From Wenyingzhuangia sp. (GTDB taxonomy: Bacteria > Bacteroidota > Bacteroidia > Flavobacteriales > Flavobacteriaceae), in contig JAHDFK010000007.1 in assembly GCA_020628175.1 (NCBI GenBank), positions 1-64,000 of the forward strand: DNA of 64,000 nt, given 5' to 3'. Every line of letters starts with the position of its first letter. Positions within the stretch are counted from its first letter, which is position 1. The position numbers were made by a program, and so were the translations under genes. The notes beneath the pieces were generated by a model. The model did not search any database and was not told where the DNA came from. It saw nothing but the letters and a program-made list of their open reading frames with translations. Of the stretch, positions 43,778-53,476 are shown piece after piece.

Positions 43778-46204
43778 ATGAAAATATCATACAATTGGTT
43801 AAAACAATTTATTAAGATTGACTGGGAAGCAGAAAAAACTGGTGAATTGTTAACTGATCTTGGTTTGGAAGTTGAAGGAATTGAGAAAGTAGAATCGATA
43901 AAAGGTAGCTTGGCAGGTGTTGTTGTGGGTGAGGTTTTAACTTGCGAAAAACATCCGAATGCTGATAAATTAAGTGTAACTACCGTAAATGTTGGTGGAG
44001 AAGCACCTATACAAGTAGTGTGTGGTGCGCCTAATGTTGCTGCAGGCCAAAAGGTACCTGTTGCTACTGTGGGTACAGTTTTGTACGATGATAAAGGTGA
44101 AGGGTTTAAAATTAAGAAAGGAAAAATAAGAGGAGAAGAGAGTTTTGGAATGATTTGCGCTGAATACGAATTAGGTTTAGGCGACGGACATGACGGAATT
44201 ATGGTGTTAGATGCCGATTTGCAACCAGGAACTCCTGTTGCTGAGGTTTTTGATATAGAGATTGATGAGGTTTTTGAAATAGGATTGACACCCAACCGTG
44301 CTGATGCAATGAGTCATTTAGGTGTGGCGAGAGATTTGCGTGCGGGATTGATGCAACAAGGCATTCAGAAAGAATTAATTTCGCCTTCTGTAAGTGATTT
44401 TCATGTGTACGAAAGGTTGTTGAAATTTGACATACATGTAAAAGATTTTGAATTGGCACCTAAATATGCAGGTGTTGCGATTAAGGATGTGAAAATTGAA
44501 GCATCGCCAGAATGGTTGCAAAATAAATTAAAAGCTATTGGTGTAAAACCTTTAAATAATGTGGTAGATATTACCAATTATGTTTTGCATGAATTAGGGC
44601 AGCCTTTACATGCTTTTGATGCTAATAAAATTGCAGGAAACAAAGTAGTTGTAACAACTTTAGAAGAAGGAACAAAGTTTACAACGTTGGATGGTGTAGA
44701 GCGTGAATTGAGTAGCGAAGATTTGATGATTTGTGATGGTAACGATACGCCAATGTGTATTGCGGGTGTTTTAGGAGGATTAGAATCGGGGGTAACAGAG
44801 CACACAACTTCTATATTTTTAGAGGCGGCTTATTTTAACCCAGTAGCAGTTCGTAAAACGGCAAAACGTCATGCGTTAAATACAGATGCTTCTTTTAGGT
44901 TTGAAAGAGGTATTGATCCAAACAATACAAAGTATGCGTTGATTAGAGCTGCTTTATTGATAGAAGAAATAGCTGGAGGTAAAACAGTTTCGGATGTAGA
45001 TGTGGTATACCCTAACAAAATTGAAGATTTTGAGGTGTTTATGTCGTACGAAAATGTAGCACGTGTTATTGGTCAGAAATTACCAAACGATACGATTAAA
45101 AATATATTGGCATCGTTAGAAATTAAAATTAATAGCGAAACCGAAGGAGGTTTAGGTTTGGTAGTACCTGCGTACAGAGTAGATGTGCAAAGAGAAGCAG
45201 ATATTGTGGAAGAAATTTTACGTGTATACGGATATAATAATATTGAGTTTTCACATAAATTAAACACTTCTATAGAGCCATCGAAATTTGATGGTGTAAA
45301 AACAGAAAATGTAGTTGCAGAACAATTAAGAGTGTTAGGCTTTAACGAAACAATGGCAAACTCTTTAACAAAGGCTTCTTACATAGATTTGTCTGAAAAT
45401 TTAAATGCAGAGAATAACGTAGAAATGTTAAATCCTTTAAGTAGCGATTTGGCTGTAATGCGACAATCGTTATTATTTAGTGGTTTAGAGTCTGTAGCTT
45501 ATAATATTAACAGAAAGAACAACGATATTAAGTTTTATGAGTTTGGAAAAACATATCATAAATTTAATGAAACCTACGATGAGCAGAAGCATTTAACGTT
45601 GTTTGTATCGGGGAATCGTGATAAAGAAACGTGGAATGGTACAAATAAAAAGACTGATTTTTATTATATAAAAGCTGTTGTAACTAGTGTTTTAGAACGA
45701 TTAGGACATACCAAAGTAAAAGTAACTCCTACAAAAAACGATGTTTTTTCTGAAGGTTTGACTTTAAGTTTAGGAAAGATAAAGTTGGTAGATGTTGGAA
45801 TGGTAACGCCTAAAATCTTAAAAGAATTTGGTATAAAGCAAGAGGTTTTTTATGCAGATTTTAATTGGGATGCTATTTTAAAAGTGTCTCAAAATAACAA
45901 ATTAAAAGTAAACTTGTTGCCTAAATATCCGTCTGTAAAAAGAGATTTGGCTTTGTTGTTAGCAGATGATGTTGCTTTTAAAGATGTATACAATGCTGCT
46001 TTTCAATCGGAAAAAAAGTTGTTAAAAGAAGTAGATTTATTTGATGTATACGAAGGAGATAAATTACCTGTAGGAAAAAAATCGTACGCGTTGAGTTTTG
46101 TGTTACAAGATGAAACCAAAACTTTGGAAGATAAGCAGATAGAAAAAATAATGACGAAGCTTCAAAAATCGTTTGAAAAACAATTTGATGCCAGTTTAAG
46201 ATAA
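43778..46204 (+). CDS. pheT: Phenylalanyl-tRNA synthetase beta subunit
   Basis: With PheS this forms the (alpha-beta)2 enzyme that charges tRNA-Phe. The 808-aa protein begins MKISYNWLKQFIKIDW. An EMAP-type tRNA-binding domain (VVGEVLTCEKHPNADKLSV) follows at about 47-65, then the B3/B4 editing region and B5 (FEVFMSYENVARVIGQ). The FDX-ACB anticodon-binding domain with KYPSVKRDLALL is at the C-terminus. The length is standard. pheS is not adjacent, as is common in this phylum. The frame reaches back to 43727, but the promoter element lies in that extension. Confidence 0.97.
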   Translation: MKISYNWLKQFIKIDWEAEKTGELLTDLGLEVEGIEKVESIKGSLAGVVVGEVLTCEKHPNADKLSVTTVNVGGEAPIQVVCGAPNVAAGQKVPVATVGTVLYDDKGEGFKIKKGKIRGEESFGMICAEYELGLGDGHDGIMVLDADLQPGTPVAEVFDIEIDEVFEIGLTPNRADAMSHLGVARDLRAGLMQQGIQKELISPSVSDFHVYERLLKFDIHVKDFELAPKYAGVAIKDVKIEASPEWLQNKLKAIGVKPLNNVVDITNYVLHELGQPLHAFDANKIAGNKVVVTTLEEGTKFTTLDGVERELSSEDLMICDGNDTPMCIAGVLGGLESGVTEHTTSIFLEAAYFNPVAVRKTAKRHALNTDASFRFERGIDPNNTKYALIRAALLIEEIAGGKTVSDVDVVYPNKIEDFEVFMSYENVARVIGQKLPNDTIKNILASLEIKINSETEGGLGLVVPAYRVDVQREADIVEEILRVYGYNNIEFSHKLNTSIEPSKFDGVKTENVVAEQLRVLGFNETMANSLTKASYIDLSENLNAENNVEMLNPLSSDLAVMRQSLLFSGLESVAYNINRKNNDIKFYEFGKTYHKFNETYDEQKHLTLFVSGNRDKETWNGTNKKTDFYYIKAVVTSVLERLGHTKVKVTPTKNDVFSEGLTLSLGKIKLVDVGMVTPKILKEFGIKQEVFYADFNWDAILKVSQNNKLKVNLLPKYPSVKRDLALLLADDVAFKDVYNAAFQSEKKLLKEVDLFDVYEGDKLPVGKKSYALSFVLQDETKTLEDKQIEKIMTKLQKSFEKQFDASLR

Positions 46205-46210
46205 TAAAAG

Positions 46211-46239
46211 AGCCTTTGAGAAATCAAAGGCTTTTTTTT
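46211..46239 (+). terminator. Terminator after pheT
   Basis: AGCCTTTGA and TCAAAGGCT form a 9-bp stem around a GAAA loop, followed by eight T. Confidence 0.9.
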
Positions 46240-46310
46240 GCGACTACAATTGATAGAACCTATAAAATAAAGTTCGTAATTTTACAACCACAAAACAAAA
46301 CCACCCAAGC

Positions 46311-47351
46311 ATGAGTCTTTATACCGCAATCATACGCCCGTTATTTTTTAAATTCGATCCTGAAAAAGTACATTACTTTGTTTTTGATACTATAAAGGTG
46401 TTATCTAAAATACCAGGAGTATCGGCAATTACAAGAGCTATGTATAAAGTAAACGATGCAAGGTTAAAAAGAGAATTGTTTGGAATAACTTTTGAAAACC
46501 CTGTAGGATTGGCTGCTGGATTTGATAAAAATGCGGTACTGTTTAACGAATTGGCCGATTATGGTTTTGGATTTATAGAAATAGGAACAGTAACTCCCAA
46601 AGGACAAGAAGGAAACCCTAAGAAAAGATTGTTTCGTTTGAAAGATGATGAAGGTATTATTAACCGAATGGGTTTTAACAACAATGGTGTTGCAGCGGCT
46701 ATTGAAAATTTAAAAAAGAACAAAGGAAAAGTAATTGTAGGAGGAAATATAGGAAAGAATACGAATATTCCGTTAGAACAATATACGCAAGATTATTGCG
46801 AAGTATTTAAAGCTCTGCATGCTTATGTAGATTACTTTGTTTTGAACGTTAGTTGCCCTAATGTAAGTAGCCATGCTAAGTTAGGAGATAAAGACTATTT
46901 GTTAGAGTTGATAGGAGCGGTACAAAAGCTAAACAATTCTGAAAAAGAGCAGAGACCAATTTTATTAAAAATAGCGCCAGATTTAAATACGCAACAATTA
47001 GACGAAATTATAGAGCTAGTTGCAGAAACTAATATTGATGGGGTTATTACTTCTAACACATCGGTAGATAGAACAGGTTTAAAAGCTTCGGATGCGTTGT
47101 TGAAAGAAATTGGAAACGGAGGATTGAGTGGTAAACCAATTAAAGAAAAAAGTACAGCGACTATTAAATATTTGGCAGAAAAATCTAATAAAGCTTTTCC
47201 TATTATTGGAGTTGGAGGTATACATACCGCAGAAGATGCTTTAGAGAAGATTGCTGCGGGTGCAGATTTGGTACAAGTATACACAGGTTTTATTTACGAA
47301 GGTCCTGCTTTGGTTAAAAAAATAAACAAGGCCATTTTAAAGTCTTTATAG
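46311..47351 (+). CDS. pyrD: Dihydroorotate dehydrogenase, quinone type
   Basis: This membrane-associated flavoenzyme oxidises dihydroorotate to orotate in pyrimidine synthesis and passes electrons to quinone. The 346-aa protein has the N-terminal extension (about 1-45) of class 2 enzymes, the FMN-contacting [12 protein letters not shown], the [15 protein letters not shown] block, the catalytic NVSCPN motif (serine base), and [11 protein letters not shown] near the end. It overlaps in time with pyrG and carB in the same window. A glycosyltransferase gene follows after only 3 bases. Confidence 0.97.
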   Translation: MSLYTAIIRPLFFKFDPEKVHYFVFDTIKVLSKIPGVSAITRAMYKVNDARLKRELFGITFENPVGLAAGFDKNAVLFNELADYGFGFIEIGTVTPKGQEGNPKKRLFRLKDDEGIINRMGFNNNGVAAAIENLKKNKGKVIVGGNIGKNTNIPLEQYTQDYCEVFKALHAYVDYFVLNVSCPNVSSHAKLGDKDYLLELIGAVQKLNNSEKEQRPILLKIAPDLNTQQLDEIIELVAETNIDGVITSNTSVDRTGLKASDALLKEIGNGGLSGKPIKEKSTATIKYLAEKSNKAFPIIGVGGIHTAEDALEKIAAGADLVQVYTGFIYEGPALVKKINKAILKSL

Positions 47352-47354
47352 GTT

Positions 47355-48299
47355 ATGTATTCGTTTGTAATTCCGCTATACAATAGACCCGATGAAATTG
47401 ACGAGTTACTTTACAGTTTAACGAAACAAATGTACGACAAACCTTTTGAGGTTGTTGTTGTAGAAGATGGTTCGGAAAACAATGCTACGGGTATTGTCGA
47501 AAGCTATAAAGATCGTTTGAATATTCAGTATTTTCTCACGGAGAATCAAGGGGCGGGTATGGCGCGTAATTACGGAATGGAACATGCTAAAGGAAATTAT
47601 TTTGTAGTGTTAGATTCAGATGTTTTAGTTCCAGCTACTTATTTACAAGAGGTTGATAAAGCATTAGCAACAAAATATACAGATGCTTTTGGTGGTCCAG
47701 ATGCAGCGCACCCAACGTTTACACCGCTACAAAAAGCCATTAATTTTTCGATGACTTCTTTTTTAACTACAGGAGGAATTCGAGGTAAAAAAAAAGGAGT
47801 AGGTAGGTTTCAGCCTAGAAGTTTTAATTTAGGAATTTCTAAAAAAGCATTTTTACAAACCCAAGGTTTTTCTGCAATGAAGGTGGGTGAAGATATTGAT
47901 TTGTCTTTTAGGTTGTGGGAAAATGGATTTGAGACTCAGTTGATAGCCAATGCTTTTGTGTATCATAAAAGAAGAACCTCTTTAGATGCTTTTTACAAGC
48001 AAACGTTTAAGTTTGGAAGTGCACGACCTATCTTAAACGCAAAATATCCGGGTACAGCAAAATTAACTTATTGGTTTCCTACGTTATTTATTATAGGGTT
48101 CATAGTAGCTTCATTATTTTTTTTAGCAGGAGTTTGGCAGTTTATAATAGCCTATTATTTGTATTTTATGTTGTTGCTAATGGTGTCTTTAGTAGCTACT
48201 AAAAATGTAGGTGTTGCCTTTTTGTCTATTATAACTACTCTAGTACAAATGGCAGGTTACGGTTTTGGTTTTTTAAAAAGTTTTATAGCGCGTAAATAG
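47355..48299 (+). CDS. Family 2 glycosyltransferase with C-terminal membrane segments
   Basis: This 314-aa GT-A fold enzyme shows FVIPLYNRPDEIDELLYSL at the start, VVEDGSENNA (about 36-45), and the metal-binding DSD in VVLDSDVLVP. The acceptor-side GEDIDLSFRLWENG block follows. The last 90 or so residues hold two to three hydrophobic segments that would anchor it in the inner membrane. It probably works on a lipid-linked or cell-surface glycan. It lies 3 bases after pyrD, so both share a transcript, although no metabolic link is evident. Confidence 0.88.
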   Translation: MYSFVIPLYNRPDEIDELLYSLTKQMYDKPFEVVVVEDGSENNATGIVESYKDRLNIQYFLTENQGAGMARNYGMEHAKGNYFVVLDSDVLVPATYLQEVDKALATKYTDAFGGPDAAHPTFTPLQKAINFSMTSFLTTGGIRGKKKGVGRFQPRSFNLGISKKAFLQTQGFSAMKVGEDIDLSFRLWENGFETQLIANAFVYHKRRTSLDAFYKQTFKFGSARPILNAKYPGTAKLTYWFPTLFIIGFIVASLFFLAGVWQFIIAYYLYFMLLLMVSLVATKNVGVAFLSIITTLVQMAGYGFGFLKSFIARK

Positions 48300-48327
48300 G
48301 TTTTTGAGCTAGCTAATTACACATACA

Positions 48328-48624
48328 TCAGTTTGTCTGTACATCTATATAGTGTTCTACTTCAGGAAAAGGTTCGTAGTAATGGTGTAGTAGTTGTTTC
48401 CATTTCAAATATACTTCAGACTGTCTAAAACCAATAGTATGGTCTTCTAAAGTTTTCCATGTTACAATTAAAATATATTGATGTTCTTTTTCGATACATT
48501 TTTTTAATTGATGTGTTATGTAACCTTCTATTGATGAAATATATAGGGAAGCTTTGTTAAAGTCGTCTTCAAATCTAGAAGTCATACCTTCTTTAATAGT
48601 TAAAATAGTAATTTCTGTAACCAT
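48328..48624 (-). CDS. Antibiotic-biosynthesis-monooxygenase-like (ABM) protein
   Basis: This 98-aa protein fits the small ferredoxin-like ABM fold. It opens MVTEITILTIKEG, has a central helix and strand pair, and contains YILIVTWKTLEDHTIGFRQS, a pattern typical of the family. Members include quinol and heme-degrading monooxygenases and stress proteins, so function cannot be assigned. It lies downstream of dnaB on the same strand, but a terminator between them suggests separate expression. Confidence 0.8.
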   Translation of the reverse strand: MVTEITILTIKEGMTSRFEDDFNKASLYISSIEGYITHQLKKCIEKEHQYILIVTWKTLEDHTIGFRQSEVYLKWKQLLHHYYEPFPEVEHYIDVQTN

Positions 48625-48645
48625 ACTTTTTTTATTTAAAAATAA

Positions 48646-48676
48646 AAAGCTTCCTTAATTACTTAAGGAAGCTTTT
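48646..48676 (-). terminator. Terminator after dnaB
   Basis: AAAAGCTTCCTTAA and TTAAGGAAGCTTTT form a long stem. On the minus strand a T-rich stretch follows. Confidence 0.85.
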
Positions 48677-48699
48677 CTATGTATTACGATGTCTATGGG

Positions 48700-50220
48700 T
48701 TAAAACGGAACATCATCATCTGTATCAGGTGTAACTGGAGCATCAAAGGCATCTGCAGGATTTATACCTCCAGCAACATCGTTAAAGCTGTTCATAGACG
48801 ATTCTAATTGGCCACCAAAATCTTCTTCTAAATCAGAAAATTTCGCTAAGTGCCCTGTAAATTTTAAACGAATATTGTCTAAACCACCATTACGATGCTT
48901 AGCAACAATAAATTCTCCTTGTCCTTCACAAGGTGTGTGGTCATCGTCATCCCATTCGGTCATACCGTAGTATTCCGGACGGAAAATAAACGATACAATA
49001 TCGGCATCCTGTTCAATGGCTCCCGATTCACGTAAATCCGAAAGTAAAGGTCTTTTACTACCTCCACGTGTTTCTACCGAACGTGATAGCTGAGACAATG
49101 CAATAACAGGTATGTGTAGTTCTTTAGCTAAGGCTTTTAAGTTACGAGAAATCATAGAAATTTCTTGTTCACGGTTTCCTCCAGCAGCGCCACCGGCAGT
49201 CATTAACTGCAAGTAATCAATCACAACAATTTGTATATCGTGTTGCGATTTTAATCGTCGTGCTTTTGCACGTAAATCAAAAATAGATAACGAAGGTGTG
49301 TCGTCAATAAAAATAGGAGCTTCAGATAAGTTTTTTACTTTAACGTTTAGCTGTTCCCATTCGTGAGGTTCTAAAGTACCTTTACGTAGTTTTTCAGAGG
49401 ATAGTCCTGTTTCTGACGAAATCATACGAGTAATTAACTGTACCGAAGACATCTCTAAAGAAAATACAGCAACACCGTGATTAAAATCAATAGCCATGTT
49501 TTTAGCCATAGAAATTACAAAGGCCGTTTTTCCCATACCCGGACGGGCTGCAATAATAATTAAATCCGAAGGTTGCCATCCTGAGGTTAAAGCATCTAAT
49601 TTTGTAAAACCAGTTGCCAAACCAGACATTCCTTCACGTCCGCTTAAATCTTCTATTTTCTTTAAGGCTTGTCGAACTAATGAATCCGATTTTTCGGAGC
49701 TCTTTTTTAAGTTTCCTTGTGTTACCTCAAAAAACTTTGTTTCTGCCATGTCTAACAAATCAAAAACATCTGCGGTTTCATCGTACGATTGCTCTATGAT
49801 ATCACTAGAAATAGTAATTAACTGACGTTGAATGTACTTTTGTAATATAATACGCGCATGAAATTCTATATGGGCAGAAGATGATACTTTTTGTGTAAGT
49901 TCAATTAAGTAAAAATCTCCTCCAACCATGCTTAGTTTTCCATCCTTTTTTAATTGGTTAGAAACAGTTAATAAGTCGGTTGGTTCTGAGTTTTGAAACA
50001 ACGTATGAATTGCAGCATAAATGGCCTGATGTTGCTCTTTGTAAAAAGCATCTGGATGCAATATGTCAATCACAGCGTCAATACCTTTTTTATCAATCAT
50101 CATGGCTCCTAACACAGCGGTTTCCATGTCTACAGCTTGTGGCGGTATTTTTCCGTGTGCTAAATTGATGATTTTACTCTTATCAATTTTTTTGCCTTTT
50201 ACGTTTTTAGTTTGTTCCAT
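48700..50220 (-). CDS. dnaB: Replicative DNA helicase
   Basis: DnaB is the hexameric helicase that unwinds DNA at the replication fork. The N-terminal domain begins near PPQAVDMETAVLGAMM (27-42), which meets primase. The RecA-type motor starts about residue 195, with Walker A in ARPGMGKTAF and Walker B in IQIVVIDYLQLM. The R-finger region includes LRESGAIEQDADIV. At 506 aa it is full length and has no intein. A tail rich in Asp ends the protein. The promoter element ends only 8 bases before the ATG, so the mRNA would be nearly leaderless. Confidence 0.97.
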   Translation of the reverse strand: MEQTKNVKGKKIDKSKIINLAHGKIPPQAVDMETAVLGAMMIDKKGIDAVIDILHPDAFYKEQHQAIYAAIHTLFQNSEPTDLLTVSNQLKKDGKLSMVGGDFYLIELTQKVSSSAHIEFHARIILQKYIQRQLITISSDIIEQSYDETADVFDLLDMAETKFFEVTQGNLKKSSEKSDSLVRQALKKIEDLSGREGMSGLATGFTKLDALTSGWQPSDLIIIAARPGMGKTAFVISMAKNMAIDFNHGVAVFSLEMSSVQLITRMISSETGLSSEKLRKGTLEPHEWEQLNVKVKNLSEAPIFIDDTPSLSIFDLRAKARRLKSQHDIQIVVIDYLQLMTAGGAAGGNREQEISMISRNLKALAKELHIPVIALSQLSRSVETRGGSKRPLLSDLRESGAIEQDADIVSFIFRPEYYGMTEWDDDDHTPCEGQGEFIVAKHRNGGLDNIRLKFTGHLAKFSDLEEDFGGQLESSMNSFNDVAGGINPADAFDAPVTPDTDDDVPF

Positions 50221-50228
50221 AGGACTTA

Positions 50229-50236
50229 CAAATTTA
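50229..50236 (-). promoter_or_regulatory. Candidate dnaB promoter -7 element close to the start codon
   Basis: The minus strand reads TAAATTTG, an exact TAnnTTTG match, with 8 bases between it and the dnaB ATG. Confidence 0.5.
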
Positions 50237-50424
50237 ATCGATATTGTTGGTTTTTGCAGTAAAATTTTAGTTTTACTTCTTTACAAAAATGGTTGATAAC
50301 TTTTATATTGTTGATAACTAATTCACAAACCTAGGTAAGCGTTGTATTTATACGAAAAAAAGAATACGAGAAACTTAGTTTGGATTCGGTTTTCATAATT
50401 TTTTAAGAACAGCACGCAATAGTG

Positions 50425-50432
50425 TACCTTTG
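50425..50432 (+). promoter_or_regulatory. Candidate promoter of the HAD-SpoU-M48 operon
   Basis: TACCTTTG matches TAnnTTTG and lies inside the longer frame opening at 50422, so the start at 50458 (25 bases on) is favoured. Confidence 0.55.
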
Positions 50433-50457
50433 TGTTGAATTTAGACCTAAGAAAAAC

Positions 50458-51261
50458 ATGAACTTATCTGAAGTAAAATTAATAGTGTCTGATATGGATG
50501 GCACGCTTTTAAATGACATGCACGAGGTAAGTGATTTGTTTTTTGAACAGTTTATACAATTGAAGTCCAAAAACATAAAATTTGTTGCTGCCAGCGGAAG
50601 ACAATACCACAGTATTTTAGAGAAACTAAAATCTATACAAAAAGATGTAACCATTGTGGCAGAAAATGGCGCTTATGTGGTAGAAAACAACAAAGAATTG
50701 TATGTAAATGAGGTTGCTAAACAAGATATTCTGTTTTTTCTTTCTTTGGTTCAGAAAATACCCAACGTGTTTGTGGTGCTGGCAGGTAAGAAAAAAGCAT
50801 ATTTTTTAGATACCAATAAAGCATTAGAAAAAGTAGTTGCAGAGTATTACAGCGAGTACCAATTGCTATCTAATTTTGATGAGCTACCAGAAGATGCATT
50901 TTTAAAAATAGCCTTATACCATCCAGAAGGTTCTGAGGCGAATATTTATCCGTATTTAAAAAGTTATGCAAAAGATTGGCAAATAAAAGTATCTGGAGAA
51001 TTTTGGGTAGATATTGCTTTGAAAACGAATCATAAAGGAAATGCCATTGCTAGAATACAAGAGCAGTTAGGAATTTCTGAAAATGAAACCATGGCTTTTG
51101 GCGATTACCAAAATGATGTAGAAATGTTAAAAAAAGCAAAATATAGTTTTGCAATGCGCAACGCACATCCAGATGTTAAACATATCGCGAAGTACGAAAC
51201 AGATTCCAATCAGAATTTAGGAGTAGAGCGTGTGTTAGAAAAATTATTAAAAGAGATTTAA
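50458..51261 (+). CDS. Cof-type HAD phosphatase
   Basis: This 267-aa protein belongs to the Cof/YbiV group of haloacid-dehalogenase phosphatases, which remove phosphate from sugar phosphates or nucleotides. The nucleophile motif is SDMDGTLLND near residue 10, followed by a long alpha/beta cap. The motif IV region is GDYQNDVEML, and a lysine lies in KTNHKGNAIARI. The length fits a C2B cap. It is the first gene of a three-gene operon with a SpoU methyltransferase and a CAAX-type protease; their functions do not suggest a substrate. Confidence 0.9.
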   Translation: MNLSEVKLIVSDMDGTLLNDMHEVSDLFFEQFIQLKSKNIKFVAASGRQYHSILEKLKSIQKDVTIVAENGAYVVENNKELYVNEVAKQDILFFLSLVQKIPNVFVVLAGKKKAYFLDTNKALEKVVAEYYSEYQLLSNFDELPEDAFLKIALYHPEGSEANIYPYLKSYAKDWQIKVSGEFWVDIALKTNHKGNAIARIQEQLGISENETMAFGDYQNDVEMLKKAKYSFAMRNAHPDVKHIAKYETDSNQNLGVERVLEKLLKEI

Positions 51262-51276
51262 ATTTTACGAAAGTTG

Positions 51277-52074
51277 ATGCACAAGCAAATAAGTAGTGTA
51301 CAAAATAGTTTGGTAAAAGCGTTGGTTGTTTTAGGAGATAAATCTAAAGCAAGAAAACAAACAGGAACTTTTTTGTTGGAAGGAAAAAGAGAATTGACCT
51401 TAGCTTTAGAAGGTGGGTACAAAATAAAACAGCTGTTTTACGATAAAAATTTAGTAGGACATGATTTTGATATAGAAAACTTTGCAGCAGAAGAGTATAT
51501 TGAAGTTACCAAAGAGGTGTATCAAAAAATAGCGTACCGTGCTACTACAGAGGGTGTATTGGCAGTGGTAGAAAGCAAATCTATGTTGTTAGAAAATTTG
51601 CAGTTTAAAACAAAAACACCTCTGGTACTTGTTGCAGAAGCACCAGAAAAACCAGGAAATATAGGGGCGATGTTAAGAACTGCCGATGCTGCAAATGTAG
51701 ATGCGGTTTTAATAGCGAATCCGAAAACAGATATGTTTAACCCTAATATTATCCGTTCGAGTGTAGGGTGTTTGTTTACAACGCAAATAGCAACAGGTAC
51801 AACACAACAAATTTTAACGTATTTAAAACAGCAAAATATAGCAACGTATGCTGCTGCATTAAAAGAGGATTCAGAAAATTATCACGAACAAAATTTTACA
51901 GAAGCTACCGCTATTGTTGTGGGTACAGAGGCTGTAGGCTTGTCTGAAGAATGGTTAGAAAATGCTTCTAAAAAAATAATTATTCCAATGTTGGGTAAAA
52001 TAGACTCTATGAATGTTTCTGTAGCGGCAGGAATTTTAGTGTACGAAGCCAAAAGACAACGTAATTTTAAATAG
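51277..52074 (+). CDS. SpoU/TrmH-family RNA methyltransferase, long form
   Basis: This 265-aa protein carries an N-terminal substrate-binding region (about 1-100) and a SPOUT knot domain. Knot motifs include PGNIGAMLRTADAANVDAVL near 125-144, AIVVGTEAVGLSEEW near 208-222 and SMNVSVAAGILVYEAKR near 240-256. It is probably a 23S rRNA or tRNA 2'-O-ribose methyltransferase (RlmB/TrmH-type). It is distinct from the short SpoU gene at 2942-3454. A TTG one codon earlier extends the frame; the ATG is used. Confidence 0.9.
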   Translation: MHKQISSVQNSLVKALVVLGDKSKARKQTGTFLLEGKRELTLALEGGYKIKQLFYDKNLVGHDFDIENFAAEEYIEVTKEVYQKIAYRATTEGVLAVVESKSMLLENLQFKTKTPLVLVAEAPEKPGNIGAMLRTADAANVDAVLIANPKTDMFNPNIIRSSVGCLFTTQIATGTTQQILTYLKQQNIATYAAALKEDSENYHEQNFTEATAIVVGTEAVGLSEEWLENASKKIIIPMLGKIDSMNVSVAAGILVYEAKRQRNFK

Positions 52075-52076
52075 CA

Positions 52077-53309
52077 ATGACTGGAGAAATTTTATTTATT
52101 ACAATTATAGCCGTATTGGTTGTTAATTATATAAAAGAAGAATTAATAAGTTACGTAAACGCACAACATTACAATGATGCGATTCCGACAGAACTAGAAG
52201 ATGTTTATAGTGCCGAAGAATATCAAAAGTCGCAAGCTTACAAGTATGTAAATTATAAGTTTGCTACTTTTTCAGGTTTGTTTTCTTTTGTAGTAACGCT
52301 TAACTTTTTTTTACTTGGAGGCGTTGCTTTTGTAGAGAAAATAGCTACAAGTGTCACGACAAATTCCATTGTACAAACCTTAGTTTTTTTCGGAATTATT
52401 GGAGGTGTAAGCTCTCTTATTCAAATACCTTTTAGTTACTACCATACTTTTGTTATCGAAGAGAAATTTGGTTTTAATAAAAGTTCTAAAAAACTATTTG
52501 TCATCGATAAGTTAAAAGGTTTGTTGATGACTTTGGTGTTGGGAGGCGGTTTGTTGTACATAGTTACGTGGTTGTATGTTCAGTTTCAGGCTAATTTTTG
52601 GTGGTATGCATGGCTTGTGTTTTCTGTATTTACGTTGTTTTTAACTCTGTTTTACTCAAGTTTAATAGTACCGTTGTTTAACAAACAAACTCCATTACAA
52701 GAAGGAAGTTTAAAAACAAAACTGGTAGCTTATGCTACTACACAAGGATTTAAACTGAATAACATATTTGTAATTGATGGCTCGAAAAGATCGACTAAGG
52801 CAAATGCTTATTTTACAGGCTTTGGTCCTAAAAAACGCATTGTACTATACGATACGTTAATTAACGATTTAGAAGAAGAAGAAATAGTAGCTGTATTTGC
52901 ACATGAAGTAGGTCATTATAAAAAGAAACACACCATTTTTAATTTGATTGCATCGTTAGCATTAACAGGAGTTACATTGTATATTTTAGGTTTGTTGTTA
53001 GGAAATACGTTGTTGGCAGACGCTTTTAAAGTATCGAAAAGTAGTTTTCATATTGGGTTGTTAGCTTTTGGTATTTTATACAGTCCCATATCTGAACTTA
53101 CAGGTTTGCTGATGAATATTTTTTCTAGAAAATTTGAATATCAAGCAGATGATTTTGCTAAAGAAACCTACCATAGTCGCTATTTGATATCTTCATTAAA
53201 AAAGTTGTCAAAAAATAGCTTAAGTAATTTAACGCCTCATAAATGGAACGTTTTTTTTCATTACTCGCATCCTACATTGTTACAACGCGTGTTGAACTTG
53301 AAAAAATAA
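52077..53309 (+). CDS. M48 family CAAX-type metalloprotease (Ste24-like)
   Basis: This 410-aa integral membrane zinc metallopeptidase has about seven hydrophobic segments and the catalytic HEXXH in VFAHEVGHYKKKH. A later glutamate in SRKFEYQADDFA provides the third ligand (E-x3-D). This pattern fits Ste24/CAAX prenyl protease-like enzymes, which act on membrane-protein quality control in bacteria. The start is 2 bases after the SpoU stop, so translation is coupled. A terminator lies immediately downstream. Confidence 0.92.
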   Translation: MTGEILFITIIAVLVVNYIKEELISYVNAQHYNDAIPTELEDVYSAEEYQKSQAYKYVNYKFATFSGLFSFVVTLNFFLLGGVAFVEKIATSVTTNSIVQTLVFFGIIGGVSSLIQIPFSYYHTFVIEEKFGFNKSSKKLFVIDKLKGLLMTLVLGGGLLYIVTWLYVQFQANFWWYAWLVFSVFTLFLTLFYSSLIVPLFNKQTPLQEGSLKTKLVAYATTQGFKLNNIFVIDGSKRSTKANAYFTGFGPKKRIVLYDTLINDLEEEEIVAVFAHEVGHYKKKHTIFNLIASLALTGVTLYILGLLLGNTLLADAFKVSKSSFHIGLLAFGILYSPISELTGLLMNIFSRKFEYQADDFAKETYHSRYLISSLKKLSKNSLSNLTPHKWNVFFHYSHPTLLQRVLNLKK

Positions 53310-53337
53310 CAACTACTTATAGGTGTATTTAGAATGG

Positions 53338-53366
53338 AGCTTAATTTTTAAGCTCTATTTTTTTTG
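53338..53366 (+). terminator. Terminator after the M48 gene
   Basis: GAGCTTAA and TTAAGCTC form an 8-bp stem, followed by TATTTTTTTT. Confidence 0.8.
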
Positions 53367-53476
53367 AATAAAAAAGAAACAACAAACAATACGAAATAAA
53401 AAAGTTTACTATTTTTAAAGTAGATACGAATATAGGCTCGCAAGAAAAAGATTGAGGTTCAGAAAAGGATGTTATT

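Noticed and set aside
50422..50457. Longer HAD phosphatase frame
   Set aside because: The promoter -7 element at 50425-50432 lies inside it, and the nucleophile motif follows the ATG at 50458 closely.
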